From Pyrodictiaceae archaeon (GTDB lineage Archaea > Thermoproteota > Thermoprotei_A > Sulfolobales > WANQ01): 64,000 nucleotides of DNA. The notes beneath the pieces are model-generated. The model saw only the letters and a program-made list of their open reading frames with translations. It had not been told where the DNA came from and ran no database searches. Both the position numbers and the translations under genes were made by a program. Where the stretch lies: the NCBI GenBank assembly GCA_015521735.1, contig WANQ01000018.1, forward strand, positions 1 through 64,000, in the 5' to 3' direction. Shown piece by piece: positions 35,647 to 44,231 of this stretch (position 1 is the stretch's first letter; every line of letters starts with the position of its first letter).

Positions 35647-37104
35647 TTAGGACTCTACTAGGTTGTAGTATACTATGTTACCTTCAAATCCTAGCTTATC
35701 AATTATTCTCAGTGTTAGCTCATAGGCCTCTCTAGTATACTCTTCTCTTAGCTCTCTATCCTCACTGTAAAGCTCCAATAATCTGTCGCGGAGATATCTT
35801 TTACCCTTCTCGTCTACTACTGCTTGGAATATGAAGAAGTAGTGTCTGAAGAAGTCTGCTCTAGGGTTTCTTTCATAGCTTTTATCTACTTTAACTATTT
35901 CCTCGTATTCCTTCAGCATTTCCTCTAGGTGTAGAGAGTATAATCCTGTCTTTGATTTAACGTATTCTCTTACCCTGTCAAGTACTGTGTCAAATATTTC
36001 TTCATACAATCTTCTAGGCTTAGAGCCTTGAGGGAACCTGCTCATTACCTCGAGTAGTAGTTGTATGTATACGCCAGAAACCTTGTATTTAACCATGCCG
36101 TTGGTTACGTCTCGAATAGTCTCCCATACACCGTATCCTTTATCGCTATAGGGGTGGGCTCCACTACCCGAGTGGAACGATAATAGTACTCCTAGGCTAC
36201 GTGCTACACTATGTAGCTCGTCTATTTTACCAGCTAGCTCGTCTAAGTCGCCATCATAGTCTTCACGCTTCTTAAACCCTACGTTGGGTGCTATGAAATC
36301 TATTCTTAGTCCTAATCTATCGAGTTCTCTCACGTAGAAGAATAGGTCTTTAGGTCTAGTTTCAACTGGTAACTCGTCTAATGCGACCTCAACACCGAAT
36401 TCACGTTCACCTAGATACTTTCTAGCTATCTTGTATACTTCTAAGACGTACTTAATGCTTTCAATGTATTTTAATGCAAGTCTTGCTACATCTAGCTTAG
36501 TAAACTTTAACACATAGATGTTCCCGGTATCGGATATGAAGTAGAATCTTCTACCAACATATGTTTTCTCTAACTCCCTCCTATAGTCACCGTCAATTTT
36601 ATCCTCATAGAGACTCATTACTTCTTCGCTACTCTTCTCATCTACTCCTAAGTCTATGAGCTCGCATGTATCAATTGTTACAAAGTCTACTCCACTAACC
36701 CTACTTACTTCCCTAAACTCCTCCTCAATATATCTAAGTGATTCCTCTATTTCCTCCTTGGTTAACCCGTACTCGAATCCTCCACCTGCAATTCTCTTAA
36801 TAGCTCTTTCAGGTGAAGCCATTAATGATACGTGGTCTGCTTCAACTTCTACTACTACTCCATAGTAGTCGGCGTAGCGTGTAGCCTTGGTTATGTATTC
36901 TTCTATTGATGTACCCGTATGCCCCCTCAATAAGTCCTTGGCTTCTTTAATTATTCTTGTTGGAGCTGTTTCACGGTGGTATGAGAGCATTAGTGTTCCA
37001 GCTACATCTCTAGCCTTGAAGGCTTTTAGTACTGGTGGAACAACGATATCGGGTAAACGTATACCTATAGCTGGGTGAGGTATTGGTCCAAGATACTTTC
37101 TCAT
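35647..37104 (-). CDS. uxaE: UxaE-like tagaturonate/fructuronate epimerase
   Basis: A 485-residue soluble protein. I prefer ATG 37104 because GGTGCTAGGT precedes it; ATG 37116 is in frame. It matches the UxaE (PF16257) pattern as I remember it: VALDELPVETRPKDLFFY, the FIAPNVGFKKREDYDGDL segment, VARSLGVLLSFHSGSGAH, and a KYKVSGVYIQLLLEV block. UxaE interconverts D-tagaturonate and D-fructuronate. In the T. maritima inositol route IolO yields D-tagaturonate, so UxaE would be the next step. The gene lies between the IolG-like and TIM-barrel isomerase genes in the same direction, consistent with one pathway. Confidence 0.72.
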   Translation of the reverse strand: MRKYLGPIPHPAIGIRLPDIVVPPVLKAFKARDVAGTLMLSYHRETAPTRIIKEAKDLLRGHTGTSIEEYITKATRYADYYGVVVEVEADHVSLMASPERAIKRIAGGGFEYGLTKEEIEESLRYIEEEFREVSRVSGVDFVTIDTCELIDLGVDEKSSEEVMSLYEDKIDGDYRRELEKTYVGRRFYFISDTGNIYVLKFTKLDVARLALKYIESIKYVLEVYKIARKYLGEREFGVEVALDELPVETRPKDLFFYVRELDRLGLRIDFIAPNVGFKKREDYDGDLDELAGKIDELHSVARSLGVLLSFHSGSGAHPYSDKGYGVWETIRDVTNGMVKYKVSGVYIQLLLEVMSRFPQGSKPRRLYEEIFDTVLDRVREYVKSKTGLYSLHLEEMLKEYEEIVKVDKSYERNPRADFFRHYFFIFQAVVDEKGKRYLRDRLLELYSEDRELREEYTREAYELTLRIIDKLGFEGNIVYYNLVES

Positions 37105-37194
37105 ACCTAGCACCATTTAAGTTAAGGGTAGTGGGGAGGAGATAGTAAAAACCTGTTAGGTTAAAATTATTTGTTTACTATGGCTTGTACTATC

Positions 37195-38124
37195 TTACAA
37201 GTTGTTTTCTAGGAATATCTCGTAGGCTCTCATTAGTACTCCTTTAGCTGAGTTAACTACCTCTAAGGGATGCTGACCTTCTTCAGGTTTTACTTCAAAG
37301 CTTACTGCTCCACGATACTTTATGTCGTGTAGTACTTGTAGTAGTTCTGCTACTTCTTTCTCTGTGTTTAATGCTCCTGGACGATAGAATCCTGGATGCC
37401 AGTCGTAGAGCTTGTCGTCTACTTTCTTAGCACAACCTATGTGTATATGGCCTAGGAGGTCAGCGTATGGTTTAAGATCTTCTGGTTTCTCGCCGAGGAG
37501 TGGGCCGTGGCTTAAATCCCACATCAAGTATACGTTCTTGTAGTTAGCTCTTATTTCTTCTACTACTTTTGCTGAAAAGTCTATTGGTCCAAGTAGTCTC
37601 TTCTTATCCCATTGGTAGTCGAATGTCTCAACAAGTACTGGTATATTGTACTCCTGTGCTTTCTCAGCCATAGCGCTTACAGTCTTAATGAATGATTGAA
37701 CAGCCTTATCTTTTTCAGCTTCAACGTAAGGTCCTGAGCATAGTGCTACAGCCTTCATTCCACGTTTACCAGCTACTTCAACGCCTTTAACTAGTATTTC
37801 TTCAGCTTTCTTCCTCTCATCTTCGTTAACAGCACTTGGATTATACTTTTGTACTAGTACTTGTGGTTGTAAGCCCATAGAGAAGTCTATTCTTCTACCA
37901 GTCTTATCGACGTATTCCTTTAGTTTATTCCACTCAGCATCACTTATCCATGAGAGTTCTAGTAGGTCGAAGAACTTGTCATCTACTAGTATTCTTGTTT
38001 TCTCAGCTGCACCTTCATCTGACTTTAATAGCTCGGGGAATACCATGAATACTACTATTCCAACCTTATATGGGAACCTAGATACTATTTCAATATCTTT
38101 CTTTTCTATTCTGGTGTAGAACAT
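37195..38124 (-). CDS. Xylose-isomerase-like TIM-barrel protein
   Basis: A 309-residue protein of the AP endonuclease 2/sugar isomerase superfamily. ATG 38124 is preferred because GGAGATGA lies 5-9 nt upstream; ATG 38133 directly abuts that GGAG. Putative metal ligands are Glu in VLVETFDYQW, Asp in LMWDLSHGPL, His in LGHIHIGCAKK and Glu in VSFEVKPEEG, an arrangement typical of sugar epimerases and isomerases. It is not closely like the IolO-type neighbour. Its position in the middle of the cluster suggests an additional isomerisation step in the same pathway; the reaction is unknown. Confidence 0.72.
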   Translation of the reverse strand: MFYTRIEKKDIEIVSRFPYKVGIVVFMVFPELLKSDEGAAEKTRILVDDKFFDLLELSWISDAEWNKLKEYVDKTGRRIDFSMGLQPQVLVQKYNPSAVNEDERKKAEEILVKGVEVAGKRGMKAVALCSGPYVEAEKDKAVQSFIKTVSAMAEKAQEYNIPVLVETFDYQWDKKRLLGPIDFSAKVVEEIRANYKNVYLMWDLSHGPLLGEKPEDLKPYADLLGHIHIGCAKKVDDKLYDWHPGFYRPGALNTEKEVAELLQVLHDIKYRGAVSFEVKPEEGQHPLEVVNSAKGVLMRAYEIFLENNL

Positions 38125-38198
38125 GTATCTCATCTCCTAAGGAGTACTTCTACGATAATGGTTTCATCTAATTTATAATTTTAATTTTTCCATAATAG

Positions 38199-39008
38199 CT
38201 ACATTAGGAGTGGCTTCAATGTCTTAGCGCTTACGCTTAGCATTGTGTCTAGGTCTGGTTCTATTCTTGACTCTACACTCACGTAACCCTTATACCCTGT
38301 ACGTAGCAATCTATAGATTATTTTTTCCCAGTCTAGCATTCCCATACCTGGTGCTAGCCTATTACTATCAGCTACGTGAAAATGCCCTATATTACTACCT
38401 GCTCTAAGTATGGCTTCGTAGACGTCTTTTTCTTCAAGCATCATGTGGAATGTATCGAATAGTATCTTTACATTCTCATACCTACTAACTAGTTCTATGG
38501 CATCATCTAGTCTGTTAACCAGGTCTGTTTCATACCTATTTAGCGGCTCAAAAACCAAGATAACACCATGTTCTCCAGCATATCTGTCAAGTATTTTTAG
38601 TGATTCCTCTAGTCTCTTTAGAGCACTATTACAGTTGTCTTCGCATTTACCTCTAGCTAATCCTACGACAACCTTGTATGCTTCTAGTTTTTCTGCAACT
38701 TCAATATACTTCTTAAAGAACTCGATAGCTTTACTTCTAATATCAGTGCTAGGACTTGATAAACTATACTTGTATCTAAGGTAGGATAGACCAGTAGATA
38801 TAGCTGAAATCTCTAATCCATAACTCTTAGTCTTAGCTTTTAGCTCACCTACATCTACTTCATTTGGGTTAGAGATATTGTATTCTACACCATCATATCC
38901 ATAGCCTTGAAGCTTCCTTAAAACATCTTCTAATGGAGCTTTGATTACAACATAGAATTCTACACCCTTCGCAAGAGCGTGTACAGCTGAGAGTTTTAGT
39001 CTAGGCAT
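38199..39008 (-). CDS. iolO: D-tagatose 3-epimerase-like TIM barrel, IolO-like 5-keto-L-gluconate epimerase
   Basis: A 269-residue sugar epimerase, the same length class as T. maritima TM0416. The metal/catalytic residues are Glu in VLVFEPLNRYETD, Asp and His in ILFDTFHMMLEE, His in GHFHVADSNR and Glu in GYVSVESRI. TM0416 (IolO), a D-tagatose 3-epimerase-related enzyme, converts 5-keto-L-gluconate to D-tagaturonate. The motif match and the IolN-like gene just upstream support the same role here, although ketohexose epimerisation cannot be excluded. Confidence 0.7.
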   Translation of the reverse strand: MPRLKLSAVHALAKGVEFYVVIKAPLEDVLRKLQGYGYDGVEYNISNPNEVDVGELKAKTKSYGLEISAISTGLSYLRYKYSLSSPSTDIRSKAIEFFKKYIEVAEKLEAYKVVVGLARGKCEDNCNSALKRLEESLKILDRYAGEHGVILVFEPLNRYETDLVNRLDDAIELVSRYENVKILFDTFHMMLEEKDVYEAILRAGSNIGHFHVADSNRLAPGMGMLDWEKIIYRLLRTGYKGYVSVESRIEPDLDTMLSVSAKTLKPLLM

Positions 39009-39101
39009 GAACTAAAACCTCTTCATACACTAAGAAGACGTGTATAGAGAGGATAGAAAAAAGAGATTAAGCTAGTACACGCATTTGGGCTACTATTGTG
39101 G

Positions 39102-40061
39102 CTAGCCTTTAGGTTCAACGTACTCTTTAGGCTTATTGTAGAATAAGTCTTCCCAGTCAATCCAAGTCCTCGGTACCGTTCCTGGAGGATAGTTCTCTTT
39201 CAACCAGTTTACGAACTCTATTACTCTCTCAATAACCTTGTTTACTAGTACTTCTCCTTTCTTAGGATCAGCTAGTTTAGGCCATCCTACAAAGCCTTTC
39301 TTATAATAGTAGAATTCTGGTAGGTGGCTTACATCGTACCAATTGAATGGTTTATCTGGGAATACATTGCCTGCAGCGTTAACCCATTTACCTGGTATTA
39401 CTCTTACTACACCCCATTCTCCTTCCTTCTTCAATGACTCCTCGTCTATTAGGTCTGGTGCTACATACCATGTAACGCTTGCCTCGACCTCATCTGCGTG
39501 TATGAATGGTGTTTCTAGTTTTACTCCTGGCGCTATTTCTTCACCTGTACCAGCTTTTCTTAGGAGATCTTGAACCCATTTCCACCAGCTTGTTACGAGG
39601 ATTAGTGCGTGTACATCTTTCTCTATTATTGCTATGTCCTTAGCTATTGGTAGTACGTATTCTTGTCCATGGCTATTCCATACTATTATTTTCTTAAACC
39701 CAGCATTTGATAGCCACTTGATGATGTCTGCAACGTATTCTATAAGTGTTGTAGCTCTTACTGGTATAGTTCCACGCATACCATAGTGGTGGCTCGGGTG
39801 GCTACCATAAGCTATTGGGAGTGCTACAGTACACCCAGTTTCATAGCAGACTCGTTCAGCAATACTAACACCTATAATAGTATCCTCTCCTAAGGGCTCA
39901 AAGGGTCCGTGAGCTTCAGTTGAACCTACTGGTAAGAATACTATGTCGTTTTCCTTAACTCTTTCCTCAAGTTCCTTCATAGTCATTTGGTCTAAGTATA
40001 TCTTCTTACCCCACTTGTTTAGAACAAGCTTACCCCAACGCTCACTTAATGGTTTAGACAA
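39102..40061 (-). CDS. iolN: Creatininase-fold hydrolase, IolN-like (3-dehydro-scyllo-inosose hydrolase)
   Basis: A 319-residue creatininase-superfamily metal hydrolase starting with TTG 40061 (GGAGAAAG upstream). Metal-site segments are FLPVGSTEAHGPF, PLGEDTIIG, GSHPSHHYGMRGTIPV, VWNSHGQEYVLPIA and FIHADEVEASVTW. They correspond to the creatininase pattern with family-specific changes (NSHGQE for NGHGGN). IolN opens the ring of the diketo-inositol made by IolM to give 5-keto-L-gluconate. It is the first gene of the minus-strand run and has its own TATA element upstream. The C-terminal YPPGTVPRTWIDWEDLFY segment is not part of plain creatininase. Confidence 0.72.
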   Translation of the reverse strand: MSKPLSERWGKLVLNKWGKKIYLDQMTMKELEERVKENDIVFLPVGSTEAHGPFEPLGEDTIIGVSIAERVCYETGCTVALPIAYGSHPSHHYGMRGTIPVRATTLIEYVADIIKWLSNAGFKKIIVWNSHGQEYVLPIAKDIAIIEKDVHALILVTSWWKWVQDLLRKAGTGEEIAPGVKLETPFIHADEVEASVTWYVAPDLIDEESLKKEGEWGVVRVIPGKWVNAAGNVFPDKPFNWYDVSHLPEFYYYKKGFVGWPKLADPKKGEVLVNKVIERVIEFVNWLKENYPPGTVPRTWIDWEDLFYNKPKEYVEPKG

Positions 40062-40093
40062 GGCTTTCTCCCTAATTAATCATGCAGAATCAT

Positions 40094-40102
40094 CCTTTTT
40101 AT
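40094..40102 (-). promoter_or_regulatory. TATA box at the head of the inositol gene run
   Basis: On the minus strand ATAAAAAGG lies about 33-41 nt before TTG 40061. Transcription would start near 40073, giving a short leader with GGAGAAAG. It is the likely main promoter for the IolN/IolO/isomerase/UxaE/IolG-like genes. It lies back to back with the plus-strand promoter at 40157. Confidence 0.45.
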
Positions 40103-40156
40103 CCTATACTATTCTTAGCTCATATTCGTAAGAAAAATAATCTCGGAGTAAATTCG

Positions 40157-40166
40157 GTTTAAAAAC
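40157..40166 (+). promoter_or_regulatory. TATA box of the two-domain cyclophilin-like gene
   Basis: GTTTAAAAAC is expected to start transcription near 40186, leaving a leader of about 28 nt with GGTGTAGGA at 40201-40209, 4 nt before TTG 40214. Confidence 0.5.
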
Positions 40167-40213
40167 ATGTTTGTATCTGAGCTAATATAGAGTTCTCCTA
40201 GGTGTAGGATTCC

Positions 40214-40951
40214 TTGCTACTAGAAATACTAGATAAGGATAAGGGGTCATCATTCATAGTTAAACTCTACAGAAACCTAGAGGAATGGCGTAAAGCCATG
40301 CCATTTGAAGCTGAACTTAATGTGTGGAAAGAGGAAGTATATTTTTCTACACCAGTAGAACTAGAGTTTAAGCCAGGTGAACTAGTATATAGAGTAGAGT
40401 CTGGCCACGTCTACTATTGGCCTCCAGGTAAGGCTATGTGCTTATTCTATGGTTTAAGTGAAGCATATACTCCAGTAGCTCCAATAGGCTTACTTGTTGG
40501 ACCATTGAATAGTCTAAGAATAGTGGAGTCAGGAGATAAAGCTACAGTTAAAGAACACGTAGTCTACAAGGAGTACTCTGGAATAGTCAATGAACTTGTA
40601 AAAAGAGGATACTTGGCGGGAACACCGTTAAGTGAGGATACTAGGATTATAGTAGCTTCAAAGTATATTGGTAAGCATAGGTTATCATTCAATATTTATG
40701 TCGAGGATTACGGCTATCACGTTGAAACTGAAGGTATAGTACCCTATCTCGGAGACTACCCATCCATAGCCATTCTACGTAGACTTAAAGAGCTAGTGAA
40801 GGCTACAAGACTACTTAGAGCTGATATATCAGAAGACAACTTTATTGTAGTTACAAGCGGTGTTTACAGCTTAGATGAGCTGTGGGAAGCTATAGAGGAG
40901 TTGGAGAGATACTATCCACTCGTATTCGAGGAAGTGTTTAGAATGAGTTGA
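40214..40951 (+). CDS. Cyclophilin-like-fold protein with extra C-terminal domain
   Basis: A 245-residue protein starting with TTG 40214. Residues about 10-112 match the cyclophilin-like (PF04126/TM1367-type) fold, with the marker EEVYFSTPVEL and HVYYWPPGKAMCLFYG. Residues about 113-245 form an unrelated alpha/beta domain (IIVASKYIGKHRLSFNIYVE and IAILRRLKELVKATRLL are parts of it). The function of the fold is unknown; these proteins lack prolyl-isomerase residues and may bind a small ligand. It is divergent from the IolN-like gene and convergent with the CUT1 ATPase. A single-domain paralogue flanks the other side of the CUT1 operon. Confidence 0.7.
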   Translation: MLLEILDKDKGSSFIVKLYRNLEEWRKAMPFEAELNVWKEEVYFSTPVELEFKPGELVYRVESGHVYYWPPGKAMCLFYGLSEAYTPVAPIGLLVGPLNSLRIVESGDKATVKEHVVYKEYSGIVNELVKRGYLAGTPLSEDTRIIVASKYIGKHRLSFNIYVEDYGYHVETEGIVPYLGDYPSIAILRRLKELVKATRLLRADISEDNFIVVTSGVYSLDELWEAIEELERYYPLVFEEVFRMS

Positions 40952-40984
40952 AGGAGGAGTACTTTTGCTAAAAATATTTCGTTT

Positions 40985-42073
40985 TTAGATTATTGCCTTC
41001 TCGGTATACTTGTCGAAGAAGTGTATTTTCTCTTCAGGGAATACTAGTTTAACCTTTTGTCCAGGTTCAAGCTTAAGTCCAGGTGTTGATAGTATCTTTA
41101 GTAATGTGTTATCTACTTTAACGTTTATTACAAGATCTCTGCCTAGAGGTTCTATGACGTATACAGTAGCGTCAATAGCATTATCTACTTCACCACTAGT
41201 GATAACTCTAATATGTTCAGGCCTTATACCTAGTACTACGTCTGTAGACTTTGAAGCTACTAGTTCACCTAAATCCTTTGAAAGCTTTAGCTTTAAGCCT
41301 TCTGATTCAAAATAGTATTCACCGTTCTCTTCCTTAATACTTCCCTCAATGAAGTTCATTGGCGGGTTTCCTATGAATCCTGCTACGAATAGGTTTATGG
41401 GCTTATTGTATAGTACTTCTGGTTCAGCATATTGTTGTAGTCTTCCAGCTCTCATTACTGCTATTCTGTCTGCCATGCTCATTGCTTCTACTTGGTCGTG
41501 TGTAACATAGATTGTAGTTATCTTCAACTCCTTCTGAAGCCTCTTAATCTCAGCCCTCATCATTACTCTTAGTTTTGCATCAAGGTTGCTTAAGGGCTCG
41601 TCAAGTAGTAGAACATCGGGCTCTTTTACAAGAGCTCTACCAAGTGCTACACGCTGCTGCTGTCCACCTGAGAGTTGAGCTGGCTTACGGTTAAGCAAGT
41701 TGTCTATTTGTAGTAGTTTAGCTACCTCCTTAACCTTCTTATCTATTTCGTGCTTAGGCACCTTCTTTAATTTCAACGGGAACGCTATGTTGTCGTAAAC
41801 AGTCATGTGCGGGTATAATGCGTAGCTTTGGAATACCATTCCAATGTTACGATCCTTAGGTGGTAGATCTGTTACATCTACTTCATCAAACAGTATTCTA
41901 CCCTTTGTAGGCTTATATATTCCAGCTATCATCAACAGTGTTGTCGTCTTACCACAACCACTTGGGCCTAAGAGTGCTACGAATTCTCCATCTCTTACCT
42001 CTAAGTTTAAGTCTACTACAGCTTTTACTTTCCCGAAGAATTTACTCACATTATCGAGTGTTACCTTAACCAT
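40985..42073 (-). CDS. CUT1-type sugar ABC transporter ATPase (MalK/UgpC-like)
   Basis: A 362-residue ATPase of the CUT1 class. The Walker A is GPSGCGKTTTL, the signature LSGGQQQRVALGRAL, the Walker B LLLDEPLSNLD, and the H-loop TIYVTHDQ. The C-terminal regulatory/TOBE domain (about 240-362) contains VLGIRPEHIRV. AAGGTGATAAT just upstream of ATG 42073 is an excellent ribosome-binding site. It ends a four-gene operon with two permeases and a binding protein. ATPases of this class often serve several transporters. Confidence 0.88.
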   Translation of the reverse strand: MVKVTLDNVSKFFGKVKAVVDLNLEVRDGEFVALLGPSGCGKTTTLLMIAGIYKPTKGRILFDEVDVTDLPPKDRNIGMVFQSYALYPHMTVYDNIAFPLKLKKVPKHEIDKKVKEVAKLLQIDNLLNRKPAQLSGGQQQRVALGRALVKEPDVLLLDEPLSNLDAKLRVMMRAEIKRLQKELKITTIYVTHDQVEAMSMADRIAVMRAGRLQQYAEPEVLYNKPINLFVAGFIGNPPMNFIEGSIKEENGEYYFESEGLKLKLSKDLGELVASKSTDVVLGIRPEHIRVITSGEVDNAIDATVYVIEPLGRDLVINVKVDNTLLKILSTPGLKLEPGQKVKLVFPEEKIHFFDKYTEKAII

Positions 42074-42171
42074 ATATTATCACCTTCTAGGAGGAGATTC
42101 CACTATCATAAGAATATTGTTTAGAGGGTATATTTGTTTAATTAAAAATACATTAAATTTAAGGTAATGGT

Positions 42172-43071
42172 TCATCTCTTTACACCGCCAACGTATATTC
42201 TTAGTAGTAGTTTCTGTGTTGTACTGAAGAATATTAGTGTTGGTATGGTGAAGAATAGTCCTACTGCTGCTAGCATACCCCAGTTAACGAACTTTAGCTC
42301 TCCTATCAAGTAGTATATTAGTACTGGCAATGTATAGTATTCTTCGCCTACAACATAGGTGTAGACTAGTAGAAATTCAGCCCACCCTGATAGAAATGCG
42401 AATATTGATATGGCTCCAATACCTGGGAGTACTAGTGGAAGGATAACACTTCTCCAAACCCTCCACCTAGTACAGCCATCTACTAGTGCAGCCCATTCAA
42501 GATCCCATGGTATTGCATCAAAGAAGCCCTTAATAATCCATGAGGCCATTGGTATTTCTAGTCCAGCCTTGATTATAATGATCCCTAGTAGTGTCATGTA
42601 GCCTTTACCGTAGAGCCCCATTTTGTTCAATATAATGAATAATGCTATTAGTAAAATAACACTGGGAAATGCGTGTAATGCTATAATGAACTGCATTAAC
42701 CCTATTCTACCAGGGAAGTTCATACGTGATAAAGCGTAACCAGCCATACTACTAATTAGTACCTCTAATGCTGCTACACCAAGTGCTAGGAATAGCGTGT
42801 TCATGGTTATAGGCCATATATTGGGATACTCCTTAAGCCCCATCTTAAACGGTGCCCATAGGAATTTCCAGTTCTCCAAGGTGAACACTTGTGGTATTAC
42901 ACCAAAGGTTACCTTAGCACTAAAGCTTTGGGCTAAAAGCCATAGGAACATCACCCAGACAGGTATTAAGGGTATAACAGCTACTACAATTACTATAACA
43001 TATTTTATTATTGTTCTTATCCGTGCATGCATTTTCCTTCTAGCCAATTCCTCACGTGAAAGCCTGGACAA
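42172..43071 (-). CDS. CUT1-type ABC transporter permease (MalG-like)
   Basis: A 299-residue permease with about six membrane helices and the EAA loop WAALVDGCTRWRVWRSVI followed by LPLVLPGI (residues about 200-225). A cytoplasmic basic N terminus (LSREELARRKMHARIRT) precedes helix 1. It starts with TTG 43071; the GGAGGTG that forms the last codons of the upstream permease serves as its ribosome-binding site, so the two permeases are translationally coupled (6-nt gap). Confidence 0.87.
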   Translation of the reverse strand: MSRLSREELARRKMHARIRTIIKYVIVIVVAVIPLIPVWVMFLWLLAQSFSAKVTFGVIPQVFTLENWKFLWAPFKMGLKEYPNIWPITMNTLFLALGVAALEVLISSMAGYALSRMNFPGRIGLMQFIIALHAFPSVILLIALFIILNKMGLYGKGYMTLLGIIIIKAGLEIPMASWIIKGFFDAIPWDLEWAALVDGCTRWRVWRSVILPLVLPGIGAISIFAFLSGWAEFLLVYTYVVGEEYYTLPVLIYYLIGELKFVNWGMLAAVGLFFTIPTLIFFSTTQKLLLRIYVGGVKR

Positions 43072-43077
43072 GAGAGC

Positions 43078-44067
43078 TTACACCTCCACCCTACTTGGCT
43101 CCATTAGCCTACGGAAGCCGAATACCTTGAAGTAGAATACTATGAGTCCTAAGCCTATTGCTACAAGTACAAGTGATATTGCTGCAGCATAACCGTACTG
43201 GTACTGTGAGAAAGCCTGAGTATACGCGTACAGTGACCACACTGTTACTCCAGCAACCTTAGTAATACCTAGTACTTCTGATGGACTAGCTCCTTGTGCT
43301 GCACCCCACACCATTAATATAACGTCATAGGATGCCATAAGGCTAAGAGTCTGCCACGCTGTTACAAACATTATAGGCCACTTTAGTAAGGGTATAATTA
43401 TTCTTCTAGCTACCTGAAATTCTGAAGCACCATCAACTAAGGCAGCGTTAATTAGGTCAGGTGGTATTGATTTAATTGCTGCCGTGTATACTATCATACC
43501 AAAGCTAGCACCAATATAACCGTTCACTATTATCATTAGTAGCTGAGAGTAGGGTTTATCAAGTAACCAATTACTAGGAAGCCAAGACTCTGGTATACCA
43601 GCTAGTCTAAGTAGTAGATTAAACATTCCATCACGGCTAACAAACCAGTTCCACATTAAGGCATAGACTATTCCAGGAGTTATTCTAGGTAAAAGCCATG
43701 AAACTCTAAGCGACATTGAGATCAGTTCACTTTTAACGAAGTATGCTATGGCTATTGATAACACTAAGGCGAAGAAAGCATTAATGGCTAACACGCTTCC
43801 AACGTATATCATAGTTATTCTAGCTACTTCCGGTATGTATGGGTCTTGCGCAAGGAATATTCTTCTAAAGTTATCTAAGGTAAAGTGTACTTGTGGTGTA
43901 AAGAAGTCTTTAATGAATGCTATAAAGTTCTTCAACTGTAGATCCGTGAAGCCTAGATAAACTGTTAGGAATAGTGGACCTATCCATGCTAACGCTATCA
44001 TTATGAATAGTGGTGTTAGGAATAGCCACGGCGTTATCCTGTATGTTGGTATAGGCAGTTTACTCAA
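43078..44067 (-). CDS. CUT1-type ABC transporter permease (MalF-like)
   Basis: A 329-residue permease with about six to seven membrane helices. The EAA loop is INAALVDGASEFQVARRI followed by IIPLLKWP (residues about 205-230). The N-terminal segment TPLFIMIALAWIGPLFLTVY is typical of CUT1 permeases. Start TTG 44067. It lies 164 bp downstream of the binding-protein gene and directly upstream of the second permease. The long spacer may carry a partial terminator that raises binding-protein levels relative to the membrane components (inference). Confidence 0.86.
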   Translation of the reverse strand: MSKLPIPTYRITPWLFLTPLFIMIALAWIGPLFLTVYLGFTDLQLKNFIAFIKDFFTPQVHFTLDNFRRIFLAQDPYIPEVARITMIYVGSVLAINAFFALVLSIAIAYFVKSELISMSLRVSWLLPRITPGIVYALMWNWFVSRDGMFNLLLRLAGIPESWLPSNWLLDKPYSQLLMIIVNGYIGASFGMIVYTAAIKSIPPDLINAALVDGASEFQVARRIIIPLLKWPIMFVTAWQTLSLMASYDVILMVWGAAQGASPSEVLGITKVAGVTVWSLYAYTQAFSQYQYGYAAAISLVLVAIGLGLIVFYFKVFGFRRLMEPSRVEV

Positions 44068-44231
44068 GGAATACTACACCCCACATATAGGGAGAGCATG
44101 GCTTTTTCACTTAGCCCTAATATTATTTATGATGTCGTTTACGTGGTGTATTATTCCTAGTAAGTTAGGGTGGGAGAACTGGTAAAAAACATATTTGTTA
44201 TATTATGTAGTTGGGCTTACACCTAAACTAT

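Noticed and set aside
44003-44185. Plus-strand 60-codon frame spanning the spacer upstream of the first CUT1 permease.
   Set aside because: Most of it overlaps the permease start on the other strand, and no ribosome-binding site or recognisable domain was found.
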